A DNA stretch of 64,000 nt from Silurus meridionalis (lineage: Eukaryota; Chordata; Actinopteri; Siluriformes; Siluridae). The translations under genes and the position numbers were made by a program. Under the pieces are notes generated by a model. It made no database searches. It had not been told where the DNA came from and was given only the letters and a program-made list of their open reading frames with translations. Positions 57,555-64,000 of this stretch are shown piece after piece (the stretch's first letter is position 1; every line of letters starts with the position of its first letter). The stretch lies in NCBI RefSeq assembly GCF_014805685.1, contig NC_060893.1, positions 13,107,773 through 13,171,772 of the forward strand, written 5' to 3'.

Positions 57555-57755
57555 ATTACAGAGAAATTCAGTATAACCGAGCGTTACATCACAGACAAGT
57601 GTCTCATGCAGCAAGAATTAATTCCATTAGAAAGAAAGAAACCCAATAAGACGATTCTTACACAAAAGTATAAATGGATGTTGAAAAAGTTTAACAAATG
57701 TTTTGAACTGTTTTGGCTGAACTTTACTCACAATTTAAAGCTTGAAAAAGCCATT
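57555..57755 (+). CDS. candidate exon or ORF, unidentified
   Basis: A 67-codon frame lies between a weak AG acceptor (TATACTATTCAG) and a strong donor (GCCATT/GTAAGTAT at 57,756). It starts ITEKFSITERYITDKCLMQQ, has a basic segment ERKKPNKT, and continues KYKWMLKKFNKCFELFW. Both junctions are phase 0, the same as the candidate exon at 56,637. The frame is Lys/Phe/Leu-rich, as expected of AT-rich DNA. No domain recognised. Confidence 0.2.
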
Positions 57756-57793
57756 GTAAGTATATTTGTGACAATTTCTTCTCTTCTCTGCAG

Positions 57794-57964
57794 AGGGCTA
57801 AAATATTATTGGATGGAAACACTAACATACATAGACTATTTAAAATAATTGAATATATTCATGGAAACATATATTATAATATAAGTGATTGTGATAGTGT
57901 TAAGGTCCTGACGGCCCAACACTGCATCCAAGTGAGACAAAAGTTGACAAGCTATTTCAATTAA
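57794..57964 (+). CDS. candidate terminal exon, unidentified
   Basis: After a strong acceptor (TTTCTTCTCTTCTCTGCAG, ending 57,793) a frame stays open in phase 0 for 56 codons to TAA at 57,962. It includes RAKILLDGNTNIHRLFKIIE near the start and LTAQHCIQVRQKLTSYFN at the end. It is separated from the preceding candidate by only 38 bp of GT-AG-bounded sequence, which is shorter than ordinary vertebrate introns, so the two cannot both be adjacent exons of one normal transcript. Product unknown. Confidence 0.2.
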   Translation, partial: RAKILLDGNTNIHRLFKIIEYIHGNIYYNISDCDSVKVLTAQHCIQVRQKLTSYFN

Positions 57965-59462
57965 ACTGCCCATATTGTTTTTATTATTCTTCTATGTATT
58001 ATTACCTAGTGCATAATTCATATCTAACAAGTATTACAGATTCATAATTTAACATATCGCTGATATTATTTGATATATGAATATAATGCCTTCCATCTAA
58101 TTATTTGGCCAATGGCAGGAAGACCAACAAACTTAAAAAAGTGCTAAATTGAAGTAACTAATGTAACTAATTTATAGCTTGCTGCAGTTGAGTAAAAATG
58201 TAATTAACACTGAATGAATTTAAATGCAGATTTAAAATACATGTTTACTGTATTTCCTAATAATCGTATTTGCTAAATAATAACGATGGTCAATCATGAA
58301 TTGGGATCATTTAAAATAAGCTTATTAACTAAACAAGGAAGGTGTCATAAAATAAGTATAATGCAATGATGAATGTTCAGGAGCACCAATGATTAAAGCA
58401 TAAAGCATGTTATTACACTTGGAGTAGGATCAAACACACACAAAAAAAAAAAACATGAGCGGAGAAATTAAAAATAACTATAATCATTTCCCATTAAAGT
58501 GATGAATGGAAGATTTTTTTGGACAAAGCTGTAAATGCATGTTTGGTGGTAATTGGAAGCAGGTGTTTTTAATATTGTGAGGAAGTGTGTGACAGAAAGT
58601 TGGCATCCACTTTTTTCTTATTCTGAAAGCATATTTTTAACAAAAGGTTGCAAGCGACTATGAAAGAATAAAAAAGAGAGAAAGTTTTATGTTTTTAGCT
58701 CTTATTTAAAGATTAAATCATGAAGTTGTTTTGGTCACATTTGAAAAGCATGAAGGTAAAATGGGCACTGAGAACAGAAAGACAACTATGATGTTAACAG
58801 GGTCTAGTGTAGTGCCAAGGTTAACCGTTGACACGGTGAATGACTGGGTGGTATCTTACTGTTACCACACTACCATACTTGTTTGTTTACATTTCTTCAC
58901 AGCGCCTTTATCTTTCTGCTTATAATTTTGGACTGGATTAGGTTTGGATTAGACTAGGTGTACATAGGGAGTCAGGGTAATGCAGTTATTAATGTGTTTC
59001 TAGAAAATACTTACACCCAGAAGAAATAATCCCAGGTAATGTACATAAAGTACATCTTGGCTGAATTGAAGTGTGAATATAGATTCCATCCTATTTTGCG
59101 TAGGTTTTGCACATTGTCTGCACTATTAAGGCACTCCTGTAAAACTATAAAGACATTGAAACCAAAATAAACAAAACTGAAGTTGGCAAATACAGAATAA
59201 TAAATTATGGACATATTTGAAAGGACTTTTATGAGTATTGGGTAAGTTACTAAATTCCTAGAGCGCAGATGAAATTGTAGATAAGTATGTATTAAACACA
59301 CTCCTCTTTCTGTGATTTATGCATACATGTCAGATCACTTTATTTCACAGTAGTCACTGTGGCTTTCAACCATGACTGCCATTGACTACAATTCCCAGAC
59401 CACACACCCTCTCACACATTCTCAGTTGCTGAGACAATGATTGAGCACACCTGTTCTCAATG

Positions 59463-59491
59463 ACACACACACACACACACACACACACACA
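59463..59491 (+). repeat. (CA)n microsatellite
   Basis: About 14 units inside the unassigned repeat-like segment. Confidence 0.97.
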
Positions 59492-60188
59492 AGCAAGCAC
59501 AGCATATAAGAGACTCTAAATGTGTCTAAAATCTTTGCTATATTGTTTTGTTCGATGTTTTTGCCATAGCCTTGCCAAAGTTAATTCTGCTTGATGATCT
59601 CCTGCCCTTTGCCTTTTTTTTTTACTTTGTTCTTAATTAAACAGTTTGAATTTGTTACCTTTTTTCCCTTAAAACCTGCTTTACATCCCTGCAGTTATCT
59701 TTGTGCACATATATCTTTACATGACAATATAGCTACTCCTGTGCAGATCAGTCATAATTGTTATATTTTTTAAGGTAAAATATCTTAAAATTATATCTTG
59801 CTGATATGGGCAAAGATTTTATAATTACTATTTTCTTCCATTTCTAGCACCTGCTTGTTTTTAATTGTTGTACAATACAATTAAATAATAAAACAATAAC
59901 ATTTTAGACATGGTTATCACACCATAAATACTAATAGCCAATACAAAAATAACTGTATAAAACAGAATTCTGTTTAATATACATTTAGGCAGAAGTTGCA
60001 CATTGGCACATTCAGTCAGAAATATTCCCCTTCTTCAACACTCACTGAAATATGCAAACCTTATTCAGTTGTGTAATTACAACAAGCAACTCCTCTTGTT
60101 TGATAGCTAATTTCATGAACTGTAATGTTGGTTGGGTAATTAACTTTCCAACTTCCTCTTATAAGGAAATTAGGGTGTATTCTGTCAA

Positions 60189-60225
60189 ACACACACACAC
60201 ACACACACACACACGCGCACACACA

Positions 60226-60283
<58 letters not shown>
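60189..60283 (+). repeat. (CA)n-(CT)n compound microsatellite
   Basis: About 20 CA units (with a GCG interruption) followed by about 27 CT units. Confidence 0.98.
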
Positions 60284-61942
60284 GTGGTGTGTCTCCTTTC
60301 AAAAACTGAGGTAACTTTAAGAGTAGGTAAGTAGCCATAGCAACTTATGTTCTGAATATAACCTACTCAGGTTTAATTTAACAATTAGTTTGTTTGAGAG
60401 AGGTGACGGAGCATAGCATGCCCATTTGAAAATGATTCAGTGGATGTGGAAGCACAGATAATACAAAATATTTACCATGAGAGGGTGATAAGACTATGTA
60501 TCAATGTGTTTTTTGATCCAAATAAATATTTGTGGGAGCGTTACCGTTTTTCAAAAGAATTGTTAATTTAACACATTTTTTAAAATCATTCATATCAAAC
60601 GTGACATATCGTGGATCACCGCTTGAGACAGAGCACATTTTGTGCATTGCTCTTCGTTGTTTTTTTTTTGTATAACAGGCAATGCAGAGCATGTGGGAAA
60701 GGCAACTGTGTGTAGGGAAGTTTGTACAGTAGACCATACACTCAGAAGCTTCCTACACACTTTTATGCAGTTCCCTGGTCATAAACCACTGAGAGTCATT
60801 AAAGAAGAATTCCACAGTGGCGGGTTTGTCTTTTCTATGATAGTCTATGAGAGACCATTTTAGTTACATAGCACTTCTCAATCTATTCATATATTCATAC
60901 TGTATACAGCCACAATCATTAAAATGTTTCAACAACAAATTACAGATGCAGCTGTTCAATTTCAAGTTTGGCTTTTTTAAATGTTAAGCCTTTCGTTCTC
61001 CATTTGAAGATGTATAGTCCATTTCCTATCACTTTTTATCCGATTTGCTTTTTGATGGACCTTACACAGCTTTTTGGCAGGCAACTAGAAAAGCAAAATA
61101 TTTTGATAAAGTCTGTAATACAATCACAGACTAAATATTTAAAACAGAAAGGACAGCTGCAGAAATTTTTCTACACTGCTAAGATTGTGCATGGAGATAC
61201 ATGGACTATCATCTTCAAGTCATCCCCAGCCATATTTTGTAATATAATACAATGTAGCCATCAGCAACTACAAGACAAGTAAACCAATAAGAATCTCAAT
61301 TTATATTTTTAAACAAACACAACTAATAAAGACATTAGGAACATCTAAGATTAAGATAATTGTCCCTCTATCAAGGGACAGTGGCAGCTCCTCAGTTCGG
61401 GTGAGGCAAGGTGGAGGTCTATTGTCTATTTTTGCAACTTGCCCAAAAGAATTTTGCATCACAATGAAAAGTGAAAATAGCCTATTTATATTTTTACAAA
61501 TTTGCACATTTACTCATTTCCCTACTTTTTCCTAAGACAACCCTCCTTCTCCAGCAGTATTACTTTTTTTGTTATAATGGGCTTATATTCTTCATAAACT
61601 TCTCTAGGTTACATGTGTAACCCTAGTTCCCTGAATGAACGAGACGCTGTGTCGGAACACTTTGGGAGCGTACCTGAGTGTTCACGCTCTGAAATAATGT
61701 GTGTAATCAGTCAAAAATTGGATACTGGCTGTCACCAGTGGGGTGACGTCACAACCAGGAAGTATGAAAAACCTATGGAGTGAGGCAGCGCCAGCTTCTG
61801 TGAGGGAGAAAGCGCTGCAGGGATGCCCCAGGGAACTAGGGTTACATATGGAACCTAGAGACATTCCCTTTCAGGAACTCGAACTGAGTCAAAACGATTT
61901 GGGAACAAGTGTACGAGTCAGTCCATGCCTAGTGTGTATCTG

Positions 61943-62296
61943 TCAAACACAGCTAAAGGAGTTCTGAAAGACCAGGAGTGGCACTGCAGTCAAGGTTATA
62001 GAACCACCAAAGGTCAGCGGGGTGGACCAACCCGCAGCGTTACTTATGTCTTGGAGGTAAACTTCATCGGACCAAGATTTTAAAGCAGCCACACTCTGGG
62101 TGGAGTGAGCTCTGACCATGAAAGGAATGGAGAGACCAGAGGACTCATAAGATAATGTGATGGCATCAACAACCAAAATGCTCAGAGTCTGCTTATTGGC
62201 AGGGAGGACTCTCTTGGGAGGGCCGTAGCAAATGAGCAGCTGATCCGTCTTCCTCCAAGGACTCGTCATGTGGACGTAGGTGTCCAGTGCACGCAC
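61943..62296 (-). pseudogene. DIRS-like tyrosine recombinase C-terminal fragment
   Basis: A 117-codon open stretch begins MRALDTYVHMTSPWRKTDQL, followed by VDAITLSYESSGL and VRAHSTQSVAALKSW. The catalytic HxxR motif of the recombinase appears as HSTQ, so the Arg is Gln. The segment DISNAAGWSTPLTF is intact, but the normal continuation with the nucleophilic Tyr (RFYxLD in relatives) is lost through a frameshift. Long open frame but inactive enzyme. Confidence 0.75.
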
Positions 62297-62917
62297 CAGA
62301 CAGAGTTAATCTTTTTCTGGTCTGGGGCCAGGAAAGGAGGAGAATAGAATGCCCGTAATCTTAGGGGTCGTGACACGGCCTAGGGCTCCTTGGGGGTGTT
62401 ACCCGTACCGGGGTACAGGAAGGCTCTAGCCATACCTGAGGTAAACTCCAGGAAGGAGGGGGCAACAGAAAGGGCCTGCAAGTCTCCTACTCTCTTAATA
62501 CAGCAGATAGCCAACAAGAACGCGGTCTTGATGGAAAGATGCCTCCAAGATGCCTTGGCTAGAGGTTTAAAGGTGGGCTCAGACAGAGCCCCAAAAACGA
62601 TGGACAGGTCCGACCCAGGCTTTCTAGGTCATACCGGGGGACTCAGCCTCCGGGTGCCGCAAAGAAAACGCGTTACCATAGGGTCTCTGCCTTGAGATTG
62701 CCTGGCTAAAAGGGGCGTGATAAGCCGAAATAGCGGACGCGTAGACTTTCAGGGTGGACAGGGCCAACCCCTTGGTGAACTGTCTTTTGAGATAATCCAT
62801 GACTAAACCAACCGGGCAGTGGACTGGATCCAGCTGGTGGTGATCACACCACGAGCAGAACAGATGCCACCTGGCGGCACACGAGGAGCTGGAAAGGAGA
62901 TCCCTCCACAGAGGAAT

Positions 62918-63388
62918 CTACCCTGGAGGGTGCTTAAGAAGAGCTACCAGGTCCGCAAACCATGGTTTGCTAGGCCAACTTGGAGCTACCAGGAGGAGAC
63001 GAACTCCATCCCAGTGAACTCTCTCCAGAACTCCCAGAAGCAGCGCGACCGGGGAAAAAAGCATACAGATGCCGTCTGTAAGTAAGGGAGAACCAGAGGG
63101 GACAGTAGATTTCTCCTGAGATGCAAACAGATCCACCTGGGCCTTTTCCAAATTTCTTCCAAACATTTTCCAAATTTTTCCCGCCATTTGGCGGGTCTTC
63201 ACCCCTGCCTCGACAGGGTGTCCGCTGCCTCGTTCAACCAACCCAGGATATAAACTGCTCTTAATGAGAGGAGTTCCTTGGGCCCAAAAAAGGATCTGGT
63301 GTGCTAGCCTGCACAGAGGGCACAAATGCAGACCTCCTTGATGGTTGATGTAGGAGACCACCGCAGTGTTGTCCATATGGACCAACAC
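62918..63388 (-). pseudogene. DIRS-like RNase H domain fragment
   Basis: A 156-codon open frame has VHMDNTAVVSYINHQGGL near its start (an RNase H acidic block), QVDLFASQE in the middle, and LLLVAPSWPSKPWFADLVAL near the end, the join to the next DIRS domain. It is open throughout but lacks the preceding RT. It is homologous to 12,890-13,110. Confidence 0.8.
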
Positions 63389-63424
63389 GTGGTGCCCTCT
63401 GAGGTGTGAGCAGTTGATGTGCCC

Positions 63425-63957
63425 ACAGAAGGGCCCTATCCTCTATATCATCAAGTTTGCTGATGACACGACCGTGGTGGGACCGTGGTGGGTCTCATCA
63501 GCAAGAACGATGAGTCAGCATACAGAGAGGAGGTGCAACGGTTAACAGCCTGGGGTGGAGCTAACAACCTGTCTCTGAACGTCGACAAAACTAAAGAGAT
63601 GGTTGTTGACTTCAGGAGAACACAGAGAGACCATTCTCCACTGATCATCAATGGATCTTCAGTGGAGATCGTCAAGAGCACCAAATTCCTTGGTGTTCAT
63701 CTGGTGGACAACCTCACCTGGTCACTTAACACCAGCTCCATCACCAAGAAAGCCCAGCAGCATCTCTACTTCCTGAGAAGGCTGAGGAAAGCTTACCTCC
63801 CTCCCCCCATCCTGACCATGTTCTACAGAGGGACCATCGAGAGCATTTTAAGCAGCTGCATCACTGCCTGGTTTGGGAACTGCCACTTAAGACTGTGCAA
63901 CAGTTTTTTCCCGCAAGCTATCAGGTTAATCAAAAAACATCTGAACTGAACTCTTTC
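63425..63957 (+). pseudogene. L2-like LINE reverse transcriptase, 3' part
   Basis: IIKFADDTTVV (63,447-63,479) is the catalytic FADD box. An exact 11-bp tandem duplication at 63,470-63,491 follows and shifts the frame. The downstream frame (to the stop at 63,947-63,949) carries [55 protein letters not shown] and [14 protein letters not shown], typical of L2/CR1-group ORF2. At about 63,889 it jumps directly to [15 protein letters not shown], losing roughly 60 codons normally in between. The original ORF2 stop and 3' end are kept. Confidence 0.85.
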
Positions 63958-63964
63958 ACACACA

Positions 63965-64000
<36 letters not shown>
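63957..64000 (+). repeat. (CA)n microsatellite, runs off the window
   Basis: CA units, one AAAC interruption, directly after the LINE stop. The array continues beyond the window. Confidence 0.95.

Larger units (their letters stand above)
57965..61604. other. AT-rich unique DNA with microsatellites
   Basis: The 59,340-59,640 part (ACTACAATTCCCAGACCAC, then GAGCACACCTGTTCTCAATG, CATATAAGAGACTC) resembles the leader of a common fish repeat but is not assigned. Opposing frames at 60,501-60,863 and 61,301-61,507 have no motif. The 104-codon frame at 60,968-61,282 is also unrecognised. Confidence 0.35.
61605..63420 (-). mobile_element. DIRS-like retrotransposon, truncated
   Basis: The minus-strand order is RNase H (63,388-62,918), an internal region, the C-terminal part of the tyrosine recombinase (62,296-61,943) and a terminal region (61,605-61,900). 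The terminal region carries GAGACGCTGTGTCGGAACAC, GTTCACGCTCTGAAATAATG and TTCCCTTTCAGGAACTCGAA, matching the fragments at 12.0, 13.3 and 16.4 kb. Reverse transcriptase and gag are missing: the 5' side is replaced by an L2-like LINE at about 63,425. The frames of 101 and 88 codons on the plus strand here are antisense shadows. Confidence 0.85.

Noticed and set aside
62390..63085. Plus-strand frames of 101 and 88 codons
   Set aside because: They are antisense to the minus-strand DIRS element; the same antisense frame appears over the DIRS fragment at 16.45-16.65 kb.

Overview
This window looks like gene-poor, AT-rich nuclear DNA of a teleost fish. The evidence is its mix of repeats: IR/DR-type Tc1 elements, DIRS-like tyrosine-recombinase retrotransposons, pogo/Tigger-like elements, L2-, L1- and other LINE tails, a V-SINE-like SINE, and many long dinucleotide repeats. 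A catfish or other otophysan is my guess from repeat flavour; no host gene proves it. I found no confidently identifiable host protein-coding gene, tRNA, rRNA or CRISPR array. The window is best read as an intergenic or long-intron stretch made of transposon fossils in unique AT-rich DNA.

Layout. Bases 1-1,460 hold a tRNA-derived SINE (398-514) and a possible TATA-box plus signal-peptide exon (1,057-1,301). Bases 1,460-4,686 are a nest: a Tc1 element with ~228-bp terminal inverted repeats, interrupted by an L1-like LINE tail, a ~90-bp-arm foldback and half of a second Tc1 element. A (GATA)n tract follows. An L2-type LINE tail lies at 6.3-6.5 kb. A degraded DIRS element sits at 12.0-13.5 kb, a DIRS terminal fragment abuts a pogo fossil at 16.4-17.0 kb, and a 662-bp non-autonomous pogo-like element with TA duplications is at 18.76-19.42 kb. 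From 20 to 36 kb the DNA is mostly unique, with scattered Tc1 remnants and microsatellites. A Ty3/gypsy reverse transcriptase fossil lies at 36.8-37.1 kb, hAT-like remnants at 40.7-42.3 kb, and a GC-rich pogo terminus at 44.4 kb. Three copies of one Tc1-like family (20.4, 47.3 and 51.3 kb) share a TIR; the last abuts the tandem tail of a LINE (51.6-52.6 kb).

Bases 52.6-61.6 kb are mostly unique. They contain the best unexplained coding-like signals: an 87-bp phase-0 candidate exon at 56,637-56,723 and two phase-compatible reading frames at 57,555-57,964. The window ends with a minus-strand DIRS element (61.6-63.4 kb) fused to an L2-like reverse transcriptase fragment that carries an 11-bp duplication and an internal deletion, running into a terminal (CA)n tract.

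All recognisable transposase, reverse transcriptase and recombinase reading frames are truncated, frameshifted or mutated, so nothing here appears autonomously mobile. All family assignments come from sequence features and memory of family hallmarks; no database search was possible.
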